Positions 23,358 to 36,416 are shown, numbered from the stretch's first letter. The stretch is DNA of 64,000 nucleotides from Trema orientale (GCA_002914845.1 JXTC01000362.1:195542-259541); one strand, 5' to 3'. Notes: generated by a model not told the origin, from the sequence alone. Translations and numbers: made by a program.

Positions 23358-24390
23358 CCGACATAAAAGGCAATTGCCGATATTTTGTTACCCTTTAAAT
23401 AAGCAAAAAATACAAACCAAATTTAGTCGGTTGGAGTTGAAAACTAAAATGTCCATAATTCTTGAGAAGCATGTATCTCATGTTTACTTTGAAAATTCTT
23501 GAGAAGCATGTAACTCATGCTTTTATTTACAAAGTTTATCAAAATGTCAAAGCTACATAGTAAGTTTGACAAGGTTGCAAATTTGAACTTCCGAAACTTT
23601 GTCAACTTCTTAATCTCTTGCATGTATTGGGAGACATAATCGAGTATAGTTCATTTATGAATTCAATGAGTTTTGCTTGTGTTTTCTAGAGAAGACGGCG
23701 TTCATAAAAACTTCCGTTGATAAAATTTGGTAAAGTCCATAGTGCCTCGTCGTCATATTGACAGAATTTCTTCATGCACATGGTCTAAAGAGCTTTGCTA
23801 ATTTTACCTGCCAGTAAAAGCAAATTTGTGTATTTCTTAACCATCTCTAAGACCTACAATCCTCACCAATTGTTATTTTTCAAAGAATAACCGAGTAACT
23901 TGGCTGTATAACCACGGAAGCAAGCCAAGAAAAAAGCATTTCATCTTTAATGATTCTCTTATTATTATCATTATAACAGATCTTTTCTTTTCGCATTTTC
24001 TTTTTCACGAGGCTGGGAATTCTTCAATGCAAAATGTACGAGAAGATCAGAGGAAGACTACAAACGAAAGTTCACGGGAAAGAATCACAATCAATCAATT
24101 TAATTGAAAGAATGAATCAAAATTTCTACATGTTGCAAAATGTTCTGTTTCCAAGACCTTCCAAGTACAGAATGTTTTAACAATCATCTTTTGATTGTGT
24201 GAAACACCTGAAACTCAGCAACCAAAGATCGACGAACAACAACCGATATGCTTATGCACACAGGAGTTCAATCTTCCCCTTCGACTTCCGCGATTCCCTT
24301 TGCACTCCGAATTCTTTCGGGAAGAACCCTCGATCTCTTTTCGCAATTCCGCAGCCCCACCTTGATGCAAAACAGTAAGTTTTAGCAGCG
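23358..24390. other. Spacer between convergent genes
   Basis: Presumably holds the 3' ends of the PPR and nudix transcripts. A phrase like CTTGAGAAGCATGTAWCTCATG occurs twice near 23460-23520. No other gene recognised. Confidence 0.5.
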
Positions 24391-24394
24391 ATTT

Positions 24395-25697
24395 CTATGT
24401 ACATCTTGCCTCATCCTTTTCTTCATTTTGTTTAAGGTGCATCTCCCTTTGTCTATGAACTAATTTATCTAAGGCTTCCTTCATCCACGAATATTGACAG
24501 ACTTCTCTAGCTTGAGCCACAGACATCTGCAAAAAACAACGCAATAAACCAACTTTTAGAAAGATTCAACCTTGAGAAAATTGAACTTTCTTTTTCTCAA
24601 CATAAATACTAAATAGAGACGTTTGCAGCCCCAAAATTGACAAGAACTTTCTTCCGCGTTTCTACTACTTACCCATCGGCGTTTTCGGAGATCCTTCTCT
24701 GGCCAAAAATCTAACTGTTCGTTGACAAGCATAGGAAACATGTAACCCTCATGAACTATGCCACCTCTTTTGCTCAAGTAGGCCCATTTACCCAATTCAC
24801 GCTGTAAGTACCCAAAAGTAAAAATAACAGATCAGAAATATAGCCTAAAGTTTAGGGACTAGAAACTCTAAAGAAAAATTGAGTTTTGTTCATCAAATGG
24901 AAAATATTTATAATATATATATATATTTTATCAGATTACTAACCTCAACTTTGCCTCTAACACCAGCTTCTTCCACTGTCTCTCTTAAAGCTGCATCTTC
25001 CATAGATTCATCAAGTTCCCAACCACCCTGAATTTTATATTGCAATATATATGTTATTAAATTGAAATATTTGATTAAAATTAAAAAATGATTCTGTTTT
25101 GAATCATGGAAGTACCTTTGGGAACATCATTCTTTGACTCTTCTGTGAACTAATCAAAAGAACTTCCAAGTCCTCAACCGAAGAAAATTGATCGGTTTTT
25201 GTATATCTATAAGGTATGCATCTGCAAAATTTTCAAGAATATCATAAGAAAATCACATTAAGAATTTGTCAAACAATTTAAAAACAAATAAACATTTTGT
25301 TTATAACATTTTTTCTATGCCCAACAGGGAAACTATATATATAGAAATTTATCTTCAAAAAAATTATGAAAAATTGCACAAGTTGAAATGGAAAAAAAGT
25401 CTCTTACAAAAAAGTCAACAAATAATAATAATAGTACTATGATAAAAGTTGTGAAAAAACATTTTCCAATTTACATAATGAGGACCAAAAATCCAAACAA
25501 TTTAACAAATACCCACTTGAGAAAAACTAAAAATTTAAAGATTTAAAGCAAAAAAAATTCAATCTTTTTTTTTTTTTCCCCAAAAAAAAAAAAAAAAAAG
25601 AGAGAGAGAGAAAAGCATACCCTACAACTTGGCGACAAGTTCCATTATAGCGCTGCAAATGTCTTCCAGAGCGAGAAACCATGTTAACCTTAACCAT
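24395..25697 (-). CDS. Nudix hydrolase (NUDT18-like), 5 exons, 175 aa
   Basis: Exons in order of translation: 25621-25697, 25116-25221, 24944-25027, 24673-24801, 24395-24526. All have GT-AG borders and joining phases, with stop TAG at 24395-24397. The nudix box is complete at residues 62-84: G62, E68, R76-E77, E80-E81 and G83 fit Gx5Ex7REUxEExGU, with Thr at the first U position. GRHLQRY, CRQVVGCIPYRY, EGYMFPMLV and RRWMSVAQAREVCQ are typical of the plant NUDT4/17/18/21 and NUDT12/13 group, which is related to diphosphoinositol polyphosphate phosphohydrolases. Its length is close to Arabidopsis NUDT18 (recalled). Substrate here is not known. The frame stays open upstream to a Met at 25799, so a longer N-terminus is possible; Met6 (25682) is another start. 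Confidence 0.9.
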
Positions 25698-25799
25698 GTT
25701 CCCAATCTGACCCGGAATTTTCTGCAGTTTCTCGCAATCTTTTGGGTTGCAAAAAGAGACAAAGAAATTCACTATATTTTTGGATATAATGAGACCCAT

Positions 25800-27330
25800 A
25801 TGGATGATATTCTCTCAACTCAAACGGAGACAAGAAACCCAATTAATGATAATAATAATACTAATCCAAATCTTTGTTCTCTGCGCTGTGAGAAATAGGG
25901 GTTTTCTTTTTAAAAAAGAAAAAAAAAAAAAAAAAAACCCAGGTTTGAACAACTAAGCTAAACCGAAATACGCATATATATATATCTAAAAATGGGCAGT
26001 GAACAAATTGAGATGGAAAAGAGAGAAGTTTTCATATATGCAAGGTGAGAGGATTGAGAATGAGGATGGATAAGAAACCAACTTTTATTGAGTTGTTATA
26101 TATACGAGTAGTAAAGTACAATAATAGAAGGTCAAGAGAGAGAGAGTTTTAGAGAGAGAGAGAGTAGTGGGTGTCCCCCGTGTTTCTGCTTCATGACCAG
26201 TTGACACCCTAACGCGCATATTTTACTTGGTGATTGACAATTGACAATGACTTGCATTTAATTTCTTCAGCTATATAAAAATAGAAGAAGAGGTGATTAC
26301 ATACGAGTATGAGCATGCCTTATTAGAATTCTACACAAACCTCTTTTGGTTAATTTTTTCCTTTCAAAATTCTATATGTACTACCAACTTGGTATATATT
26401 CATTGTATACATGTATATATTGTGCTCCAAAGAAAACTCATTCATGTTGTTAGACTAATTTGGAAATTTTTTAGCACGTTGTATTGAGTTGTTATGTTAT
26501 ATGGGTTTTAACTGGAAAATAATTAGAATTAAGTTGATAAAAAAAATTGGAATTTTTTATTTTTATTTTTTACATTTATGAATTCCTTAGTGCGTTTACT
26601 GATAATATATATTTTTTTTGGATAAATTACTGATAATATTAGGAGTTAGATAAATTAAGCCCTTTATGTGCAAGTAAGCGCTATAGTTCAGAATTTTCCA
26701 ATTTTCCAATTCGCTTTAAGGACCCTATTGTTGGAAGGAAATAATATGCTAATTAACTAAACGAAGACCTAATATTTATAGCCTATGACAAAGCAAATAC
26801 ATAAAACATAATAGAAGTTTTTACTGCTAATTTAAGATTATTAACATCATTACCAATTGGACTTTAATTTTGAAAAAATACCAATGAAAACTTATTATTG
26901 TCTATACGTATGAAATTTTTACAGTTTCCATGTTATAAACAACTTTTTCATGGGGCAATGACATTAGTTCTTAGGCCAAAAAGTGGAAGTCTCTAATTTT
27001 CACACAAAGGAGATATGTTGACAATTTGAATCTTAAATTGACTCAAAAAAGAAGTTGACTAAAACATTTGAGATTTGTTTCTATTTTTATTTTCTGAGGA
27101 AATGATATGGTGTAAAAGGTCTCTTATAACATTTTTTTTTTTTTTGGAAATATACAAATTTACTATTAAAAAAGCATATATTTTTATAATAACAAATTTA
27201 AGAGATTTTCGTTATTAAAAAAATGGAAATTTTTATAATAACAAATTCCTACAAAAGAAAGATTTTTTCTAACTAAATTAATAAGCTCACCTTTCATTAA
27301 CAAATATATGTAATCATATAAAGTTTCACC
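25800..27330. other. Nudix upstream region and AT-rich spacer
   Basis: GA-rich runs at 26134-26164 fit a plant promoter or leader. No other gene recognised. Confidence 0.5.
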
Positions 27331-27338
27331 ATAATAAA

Positions 27339-27889
27339 TAGGGGTGTTCAAAATCGCACGATCCAATCTAATCCACACGATCCAATCCAATCCAATCCGC
27401 GAAGTGCAGATTGGATTTGATCCAAAAATTGAATTCCGTCCTTCTGCGGATCAGATACTTTTTTTACCTTGAAAAGTAACCGATTCAATCCAATCCGCAT
27501 ATAATATATAGATTTTTAAATAAAATATATATTATTTAATATTTTGGGTTTAAATTAAGTTTAATTTTAGATTTTAATAGATTGTATTTAATTTATATGC
27601 ATATATATGATCAATAATAAGCCAAATTTGAAAAAAATACTCAAATTTGTGCTAAAATTAAATAATCCAAGATAAAAAATGACATGAAGCTCAATTTTAA
27701 AATTTTATTTATCAAGTCTAACTAACCGATCTAAAGTAACCGATTCAATCTGCACATTTGCAGATTGGATTGGATTGGTTTAAACGTTTTATGCGGATTG
27801 AATTGGATGAAAAATCTAAAATCCGCACCTAGTGTGGATCAAATATAAATATGCTAAAAAAATACAGATTGGATCGGATGAACACCCTA
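27339..27889. mobile_element. hAT-type MITE with perfect 8-bp target duplication
   Basis: Starts TAGGGGTGTTCAAAATC and ends GGATGAACACCCTA; flanked by ATAATAAA at 27331-27338 and 27890-27897. The 551-bp interior is non-coding, with repeated GATTGGAT/ATCCAATC words near both ends. Confidence 0.9.
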
Positions 27890-27897
27890 ATAATAAA

Positions 27898-28700
27898 TAC
27901 ATGATTAATCACGTTTTATAAAAAAAGTGATAGAAAAAAAAAAATACATTCACGAGCAGAATAGACCTCAAGTGATATATTAAACAACTTTAATGCATCT
28001 AACCCCATATACGAGTAACTTTAGTTCTAAATCTTGTAAACTAATAGACAAAATATATACATATATATCATTTATAAACAAAACTTTGTTGTTTATTGAG
28101 GTTGTTTAAACAAAATTATCCCTCAAAATAACCAAAGGAAAAAAAAAAAAAAAAACAAATAAAGAAAGTCCAATGTAACTTAGGTTAGGCCCCCCCCACC
28201 CCATAATGACAACCCGATTTTAGAAAATAAATAAATAAAAGGGCGTGAGAGGAACGCGCTTCAACGAGAGTCCAAAAGTTTTCCAAAGGAGAGAACAATT
28301 TTTACTGATTTCAACGGCCACAAATGGAAATATTTTAAAAACCAAAAGAAAAGGACGTGCGTGGGAGAGCGGGCGTGTGGGTGTTTTTCGCGGAATCGCC
28401 GAGCGTGTGCGCGACGACTAACGCGTTTCCAAAACAGTCCTTCTTTGTTTTTGGGTGAGAAAAAAAAGAAAACAAAAGATTTTAAAATATAAAAAATGTG
28501 CGTTCCCAAATATTCACAGCTTCTATAACGACCAGTTTGGTCGCACACACGCTTTTAGGAGTGATGAGTGTTTTGGGTTGATGTTGGTGCTGACGCTCCT
28601 TTTTCTCTACTTGGACTATAGACTATACTATATATACGCACTTTCTTCGCTCCTTCAACCCAGTAAAGACTTCGACCAAATTGGTAAAACATCAAACTAA
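27898..28700. other. Gene-free spacer with a GC-richer patch
   Basis: 28235-28440 is unusually GC-rich and CpG-rich for this window (GCGTGTGCGCGACG and similar) but holds no convincing coding sequence. It could be a relic promoter or leader. Confidence 0.4.
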
Positions 28701-28708
28701 TTTAATTA

Positions 28709-28879
28709 GGGGATGGCTACGGTATAGGCGTCCTACGTAGAATCATGTCTTAATTATCGTTGGATGGGAATCTGTGGGGAATAACGGGAATCTGTAGAGA
28801 ATCTATTTATATACAGATTCCCATCCAACGGTGAATAGACAGGACCCTACGTAGGGGCGCCCCTACTGTAGACGCGCCC
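28709..28879 (+). mobile_element. MITE copy A, 171 bp, GGGGATGGCTACGG...GACGCGCCC
   Basis: Imperfect inverted ends of about 34 bp (GGGGATGGCTACGGTATAGG against GGGCGCGTCTACAGTAGGGG), plus an inner hairpin of CGTTGGATGGGAATCTGT and its complement. Nearly identical to the reverse complement of copy B at 31919-32090. Its own flanks (TTTAATTA and TTTAGCTA) match at only 6 of 8 bases. Confidence 0.85.
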
Positions 28880-30127
28880 TTTAGCTAAATGCCTGAATTT
28901 TGAATCATAGTTTGCAAAATGAATATTTTTCAAATACTGTTAAAAAAATATAGAAATTTAAAAGTTATTTAAAAAATAGTCATTTTTCATATTTAGTACA
29001 TCAAAATATGTTGATTTATTTTTTGAAAATTGATTTATATTTTCAAAAATTGATCGATTAAAAAAAAAGCAATTTATCAAAATAAAATTATAAAAAGATC
29101 ATTTATTAAATAGCTGTTAAAAAACATCTATTCTTCAAATTGATTCATTTCTTATAAACACTCAAACTTTTAACAAAGACATTTTGGAAAACTTTTTATT
29201 ACAAAATTATAACTCGCTCACTACAAGATCGAGTGTGATCCCTATTATTACTATATTACTGATCAAATTTTTAAGTGACGTAAACTTTTCTATTTTTTAA
29301 TGAAATCATTGTGGAGGCTTGGTATGTATGGAGTATTTAGAATCATGATTTAATCTGGGTGATGTGTCTATTAATTTCCATTCACATAAGCTATTTTTAT
29401 TTTGCATGCGTAACTTTTTGTTAAAAATGAAAGGAAATTCCCCAAATAAAAATTACCAGAGATTTAAATTTTATAACAAATTGTGTCTCATTTATAGTCA
29501 CACTTACTTAAATAATAATAATAAAGATATAATGAAAGTTTCTTTTGTAAAGTTTCTTTTGTACTGTTAGAAATTGAGGTTCTATATCAAATATTAACAT
29601 GTTGATAGTGGTCCAAATACTTAAAATCATTATCTTTATGAGGTTTAGGCAATGCCCTTTGCATACTCAGTAAGCACAGTAAAAAAAAAAAAAAACACTC
29701 CCATCAACCAATTTTCTATTACGTACGTCTACCACGGTTTTCCATTGTGCCATGGCCAATATTGATACATTACTATTAGAGCAAATAAACTGTGTACGTT
29801 GGCCGAACTTTGATTTTACATACTGAGATCCATCTTGTACATAATTGTCTAATACTACTTATCAGGAATGGATTCAACATCAAAATGTGAACTTGTTTTT
29901 TCGCTTTAAGGTCATTCGACAAATTAGTCTTTACTTATTTTAAAAGGTACAAACAAGAAAATACTTGATGGATACATATAAAATGTCCAAGTCAACAAAC
30001 CGGGCGCTAAAACCAGTTAGGCTCAATATATGCCTATAGCACTTCTCTTGTGTAGTTGTATCACATACAACTTGCGTTAAATAGTTGTCAAGAAGAAATA
30101 TAAAGATAAACACAACCAATAAAGATA
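28880..30127. other. Gene-free AT-rich spacer
   Basis: Nothing recognised apart from poly-A runs. Confidence 0.5.
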
Positions 30128-30556
30128 GGGATAATATCACTTTTATATCTTGTATTCTGATATTTTGTTTAAATTGTACCTTTTGTCTTAGTTATTATCA
30201 ACATTGATCATACCTTGTATTTTGACATTTTGTTTAAATTGTAATTTGTGTTTTAGTTATTATCAGTATTGACCTTTAGATTTGAAATTTGTTACAAATT
30301 TATATCCTGACATCAATTTAGAGCAATTAATTTACCAAGATGACGTTTAAAAAATTAAAAATAAATTATATACAAATTAATCTAAGAATAAATTTATTAA
30401 ATCATCTCAATAATTAAATTAATTACTCTAAATTAATATTAGGTATAAATTTGTATAAAATATTAAATCTTAGAATTAATAATGATAATAATAAAAAAAA
30501 TGAAGTACAAATTAAACAAAATATTAAAATACAATATATAAAAATAATATTATCCC
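30128..30556. mobile_element. MITE with about 52-bp inverted repeats (Mutator-like)
   Basis: The left end GGGATAATATCACTTTTATA and the reverse complement of the right end GGGATAATATTATTTTTATA stay alike for about 52 bp, through TGTATT and ATATTTTGTTTAA. The 9-bp flanks ATAAAGATA and GTAAAAATA match at 7 of 9, consistent with an old Mutator-type insertion. No ORF. Confidence 0.7.
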
Positions 30557-31918
30557 GTAAAAATATACTCATTAGTCGAGGAAGCATTTTAATGTCACCA
30601 AAAAAACGCCCATAGAGGCTCATGCTAGCTAGTTGTTTTGTTCAAAATAATGACGTGGTGATTTTTCGGGCACATAAGACTTGTAAGTTGCAACTTTTGT
30701 AAATCCGTACAATCAGCCAGAGGGAGAGAGGGGTATATTATAATCAACGTGTTTTATTCACACATGTACCATCAGTTACGTAGCATCACACATGCACAGT
30801 AATTGATTGAGCATATATATAAATTATAATGCTGATATGTCAAACATACGTACACACTATGTATATTAACATAATAATTTACTGAAGAAGTATGCCAGCA
30901 TTAGTCTGATTGGGCTGTCCATTCCTGTAAGGCGAATAATACTGGTACTCATATGAGTCCACAGAAATGGACGGCTCAGATTGTCTACAGAAATGGACGG
31001 CTCAGATGCATCAATCGTGATTGACGCTAACGGCTAACACGCCTCTTTCCTTGGAAGTATATATACTTGAGTTGAGTACGTTGTGACTATGAAGAGGTAT
31101 CGTGATTCGCATCTTTCTTTTTTTTTTCTTTCCCTTTTTTCTGGACATGAGCGGTTTGAATCAGTAGCCAGTACACCTCTGCGCCTCTAGTACACTTTTG
31201 TTAATTAGCTATCCTTTCAAATAATTCACACTCTTTTTCTTTGGCTGAGAATTCAAGGTGTCAGGAAATATGTGGACTATGAAATTATATATATATAAGT
31301 TGCCAGTAGTTTTTTTTTTTCTTTTTTTTTTTTACTTATGTGTAAGTATTTTTTTTTTTAATCGTTAGATCATCATTTAATAATAACTCAACGGCCATAA
31401 TAAAATATATGAAAAGATATATATTATTAATATTATTTTTTTCTCTTATTTTTTAATATTAAAAAATATACAAAAAAAATTTTCATTGATCAAAATAATA
31501 TCTATACATAAAATTAAAAAAATATATATATATTAAATTGGTGCTGATGTATATATATGTATGTCTTTTTTCATATATGAGTTAGTGATGATCAGATTAT
31601 TAGTAGTCACACAAAATGGATAATTATTATGCAACATTAATTAACATAAATAATTCAAATTAATTAACATATATAAAATATGTGTGTGTATATATATATT
31701 ATAGTATCTCTTCAAATTAAATTTGTCAATATAAACCTATTTTCATTGGTGACAGTTGTTTTGTACTTTTCAGGTATGAGACGTGAAATAAGAAAATATA
31801 AGAGAAAAAAACAAAACAAAACGTTCAGTTCTTTAGATATGTGTTATAAATATTAAGCAAGTAATTCTATTTTTCCTTTAATACTGATAATTAGTGATAC
31901 AAGAAACTTAATATTTAT
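30557..31918. other. Gene-free spacer
   Basis: ACAGAAATGGACGGCTCAGA repeats at 30961 and 30987. A poly-T/CGTTAGAT stretch at 31300-31400 vaguely resembles the repeats at 43.2 and 44.4 kb. No gene recognised. Confidence 0.5.
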
Positions 31919-32090
31919 GGGCGCGTCTACAGTAGGGGCGCCCCTACGTAGGGCCCTGTCTATTCACCGTTGGATGAGAATCTGTATATAAATAGATTCT
32001 CCACAGATTCCCGTTATTCTCCACAGATTCCCATCCAACGATAATTAAGGCATGACCCTACGTAGGGACGCCCCTACCGTAGCCATCCCC
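31919..32090 (-). mobile_element. MITE copy B, 172 bp, inverted relative to copy A
   Basis: Same family as 28709-28879 in the opposite orientation, with few differences. A perfect 9-bp direct repeat AATATTTAT flanks it at 31910-31918 and 32091-32099, pointing to Mutator-type insertion as an independent event. Confidence 0.9.
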
Positions 32091-32279
32091 AATATTTATT
32101 TATAACTTGTTAATGCTTCCAACTAAAACAATTATACTATACCTAGGCCCTTCTTAATATCTTTAGTATCACAGTTGCCATCTATGGTACATTTACTTAT
32201 TAGCCTAACAGAAATCAGGGTAAAAATATGTGTGGGGTGAAAGAAAGGGAACAAAAGAGATGAGACTGTAAATCACCAC

Positions 32280-33142
32280 GGGTTGTTTGGCATCATAACT
32301 AAAAAACTGTTTTTTGTTTTAAAAAACAGAAAACTGTTTTCTGAAAACAAGAAAAGGTGTTTGGCATTGTTTTCTGAGAACAATTTTTAAAAACAGAGTT
32401 AAAGAAAACAGAAAATTCAGATTACAACAAAATATTGTTTTCAAAGTGTTTTCTTAACTTTTTCTTTTTCTAAAAGAATAAAATAATTCTTTCACATGAC
32501 TTTTATATACACATTCTCTCGTAACTTTCTCTTTCTTCACTTTCTCTTACTACATTCTCTCTCATCACTTTCTCTCTCTTCGTTCTCTCAATCCTCATTC
32601 TTTCTCGTCATTTTCTCTCTCCTCATTTTATTCTATTACTTCCTCTCTCATCATTTTATATCCCTTTATTTTTTTAATCACATTATCTCTCCTTATTCTT
32701 TATTGTTACTTTGTTTTTTTTATAACTTTCCTTATCTTTATTTTCTTTTCTCATGCATTCTTATTACTTTCTCTCTCTTGTGTGTTTTCATTTGTTTCTC
32801 TTTTTTCTATCTTTCTCAATACTTTTTATTTCCTCATTATTTCTTATCACTTTTTCTCTCATTATTATCTTTCATTACATTTTCTCTTATGACTTTCTCT
32901 TTCTTTGTTCCCTTACTTGAATTTATATCTCGTCACTCCCTTTTGACTTTTTCTCTCCAAATATTTTTTTTAATACAAATATAATTTTTTATATTCATAT
33001 AATTTTTTTCCCTAAAAAATATTTTTAGAAAACATTTGCCAAACACCCATTATTTTCTGAAAACATTATAAAACAGTTTTGTTCTCATTTCTGAAAACAC
33101 AACTCTGAAAACAAAAAATAAAAAATAATGCCAGACAGCCCC
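32280..33142. mobile_element. Probable MITE with GGGYTGTYTGGCAT ends and pyrimidine-rich core
   Basis: The left end GGGTTGTTTGGCAT and right end ATGCCAGACAGCCCC are inverted repeats, and the sub-terminal blocks are full of CTGTTTTCTGAAAAC and its complement. The core (32500-32960) is a 450-bp CT-rich stretch that stays open in one frame only because it lacks A and G; it is not a credible protein. No clear target duplication. Confidence 0.6.
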
Positions 33143-35507
33143 TATATAGATTGTGTTGTTTACTTGAAATGACAAAAAGGGGAATTAGAATCATTAAATC
33201 ACATCCATGCATGTATTTACTTAATCTAAGAAAGAGAATTGGAGTGCTCTAAATTCACTATTACTCTTTTGAAAATACACATGTTTTTACACTAGGAAAT
33301 TAGAATAGAGGGAGTTTAAGGAGTAAAATTTTATTGTAATATTTTCATATTGAAAAAGAGAACTGAGTCATTACAGGCAATGACATTAGCTAGGATGGTG
33401 AGGTAATTCACAATATTCTCAATTCTTCCCCTGTTTTTATGCGGGTCATACAAAGTTTTTTTCCTTCCAAGATTTAATATCATAAATAATTTTCACACAC
33501 ACCTCAAATGATGAGGTATTGAGATCAAATTCTCTTTCCTTAATTGTAAAATAAAATAAATAAATCAAAAATAAATAAATAATAAAAAATTACTTTAACT
33601 TCGTTAATAATAACGGTGGAGTATATCACAACATTATTAATACGGCTACAAATTCGTAATTTCAATTTTATATTTCTTTCTCGGAGGTATTACCATATCG
33701 AAAATGATAAATTGGCATTGAGAATATCAATCAATATCAGTTGCAATATATACATTTAAAAATCTATAGGCCGGTGATAATTGATATAGACTAGTCTTGT
33801 AGTATTAATTTGTCCTGTAGGATTATTTAAAAAAAAAAAAAAAGGCAGTGAAAGAGTGTTGCTACTGCATACGTATGGGCGTATAATAACACACAAGAAG
33901 GACACATCAGTTAATGCAAAACGTGGCAATATTGATATTTGATGACTGAGTCAGAGACCTGAAACCCAAATAGTGACACGTGAACACATGGATATAGTCA
34001 AGCAACTCTATCCGAGCAAAAATAAATAAATAAAATAACTAAAAATCAACTTTAATAAATAGTATCTTGTCGCCTATAACAATTAGGGACGTACGACGCA
34101 TTTTAGTTTTGCATTGTGGTAGATCTTATCCCATTGAAAGAAAGGATAGGATATTCAAGAGATTAACTAGTTATAACTAGTGATTTATCAACCAATTACT
34201 ATGCACAAGTACTAATATTTAACGCTTCTCCAATTATAAACTATTTATAAGTACTAATTAGTTTTTTTTTTTTTTTCCAGATAATAAATAAATGTTATAG
34301 AATTAGAAAGTAACGTACTCGTGATGGTGACGACTCGGATAACGCTTTACTAATCCGCTGTTAGCAGGTGGTAAGTACTCATCAGTTACTACAAATAGCA
34401 ATTAGAATAATATATAGTCTCTTCGATATGGGAGGCCGGACACAATGGTCTCTGGCGCTTTGTCTGTTCAGGGCGACTACTTAATTGCCGGAGCATTTTC
34501 ACTAATTTTCAACTTGTGGTAGTTTTGTTTTATCATGATGTGTCTGGTAGAGCCTACTAGGTACCGTTTTCTTCAGCTTTTTCTCCAGGCCATATCGATC
34601 TGTCCAAGTCTATAATCTAATTATTAATCGTATTATTTTACTTTGATCCTTTCTTAACAAAAAAATAAGTTATTTTACTTAATCTATTAGTCATGATGTG
34701 TCAGCAGGTAGATAGTTGCAAACTTACAATATCCTAAGAAAACTCCAAAGCGATAAGACAATTGAAGACATGTGTACTCATAATTAAAAGACCAATTGAT
34801 TGAGGATGAAATGTGGACTCCTTCTAAAGTCTTCCCATTTTGTTTTGTTTTGTTTGCTTCGGCATCAATCGCTTGGATCGATTCTAAAAACTCCATTGTA
34901 TTCCAGTAAATTTCATCAAAACAAACACTATCCTTTCTTTTTCTTTTTCTTTTTTTTTTTTCGGTCTCAGAAGTGTTTGAAAAAAAATAAAAATCCCCTA
35001 TGCAAAGCCTCTTTGGTGAAAAAAATGAACAAACGATGATGTGACATCTGAGGATTTAGAAACCAATTAATGTAACTACTTTCATATTTTAGAGACCAAT
35101 GGGATGTCGGCAAAACTTGCCGATAGAGATATATTCCAACCTGATGAAATTGTGCTTCAATAATTATTTTATTTTATTTTATTTTTCCAAAAATAAATGA
35201 TTTCTTGTTTCTACCACCTCATAAACCATTTTTTTTTTCTCTTCTACGAAAAAGTTCTCCCTCATAAACTTAGTAAAAAGCAAGCAGAGGAATATCGCTC
35301 CTATGGGAAGATGTGTATCCTAAATTTGCGACTCTCATTGTCACTCACGGAGTAATAAGTTTAACATCAAACTTCTTATCTTTAGCTAGTCTATTCAGCT
35401 TATCTTTAGCTAGTCTATTCAGCTTATAGTATACCTCAAAACTCAAAGATCCCTTAATAAAAAAAATAAAAAAGGGAAAAAATTACGTACGAGAGTCTAG
35501 TCTTTCT

Positions 35508-35510
<3 letters not shown>
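33143..35510. other. Gene-free spacer
   Basis: Holds only short ORFs. A segment at 34730-34910 resembles 37845-37995 (see findings). No complete gene or element recognised. Confidence 0.45.
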
Positions 35511-35513
<3 letters not shown>

Positions 35514-35540
<27 letters not shown>

Positions 35541-35703
35541 CACTCCAAGATTAAATCTTATTTCGTCTTTTGGTGAGGTCTCTCTCTCTCTCTCTCTCTC
35601 TCCACTCCAAGATTAAATCTTATTTCGTCTTTTGGTGAGGTCTCTCTCTCTCTCTCTCTCTCTCCACTCCAAGATTAAATCTTATTTCGTCTTTTGGTGA
35701 GGT
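35514..35703. repeat. Minisatellite, about 62 bp x 3, with CT runs
   Basis: Three copies of a (CT)n run followed by CCACTCCAAGATTAAATCTT and ATTTCGTCTTTTGGTGAGGT. Only the length of the CT run differs noticeably between copies. Confidence 0.95.
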
Positions 35704-35872
35704 CCGTTTTCAGTTTTTGTTACTTAATAATGGAAAAGAAAAAAAGAGAGAAAAACGGAGATTGCCCCGGTGGGTGCTTCTAGTACTGTTGCGGTCAATT
35801 ATTGAAGACCTGTGATTGGTGCTTAACTGAGCTTATTAATCATCCATATTTTTCAAGTAGTCACATGTACTA

Positions 35873-35950
35873 CCATTACTAGAAAAATGGCAAAAGAGAC
35901 GTGTGCTAAGCGTCACATTAATAAATGTATGAAACACATAAATTTGATAT
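35873..35950 (+). mobile_element. Possible CACTA-type terminal fragment
   Basis: TTACTAGAAAAATGGCAAAA followed by GAGACGTG resembles the end of plant En/Spm (CACTACTAGAAAAA) elements. The first bases are altered and no second end was found. Confidence 0.25.
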
Positions 35951-35999
35951 TGCGTCTTAAATTCTATTATAGTATGGGTGCTAAGTATTTATAGTGTCA

Positions 36000-36416
36000 T
36001 ACACTAACATTAGTACTATGATGTGCCCAAGCAAAATAAAACATAAAGTAATGTTTGGTTCATCACATGAAATTAGAATAGTAATTAGTGAGAATGCTGA
36101 TATAATGGAATTGGGAAAAAAAAGAATGATAATACATTATTTGGTTGAAATTATAATCAACAAGTGGAATGTAATAAAATAAATATTATTTATATATATA
36201 TATATAAATTTACATCCATACTTTTAGATTTTTTGGTAGGAGAAAAAAGAAAAAAAGTTAGTTTTTCCAAAATTTGATATTTAGGAGTTAGGATGGAATG
36301 ATTCCTTAGGTGAAGGAGTGGGCCGGAAACAATTCCATCATTTAATTTAATTGTAATTCTTAAAAACAAAATCACGTCTTTGCTAAAAATATGAAGCAAA
36401 TAATGGAATGTATCTT
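36000..36416. other. Spacer with decayed MITE-like sequence
   Basis: Phrases such as GTTTGGTTCATCACATGAAA and GGAATGATTCC are typical of decayed hAT-like MITEs; borders are not visible. The same style of text resumes after the solo LTR and again at 38330-38480. Confidence 0.35.

Noticed and set aside
28261..28548. GC-richer 95-codon minus-strand ORF
   Set aside because: No recognisable domain, no splice context, and the open frame partly overlaps poly-A and MITE-flanking sequence.
28709..32090. One large transposon with 170-bp terminal inverted repeats
   Set aside because: Copy B has its own perfect 9-bp target duplication and the outer flanks of the pair do not match, so two separate MITEs fit better.
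32496..32984. 162-codon plus-strand ORF rich in Ser, Phe and Leu
   Set aside because: It is a CT-rich low-complexity tract inside a MITE-like element; stop codons are rare there because of base composition.
33940..33985. TGACTGAGTCA palindrome and CACGTG box
   Set aside because: Each is short and neither is near a gene I can support.
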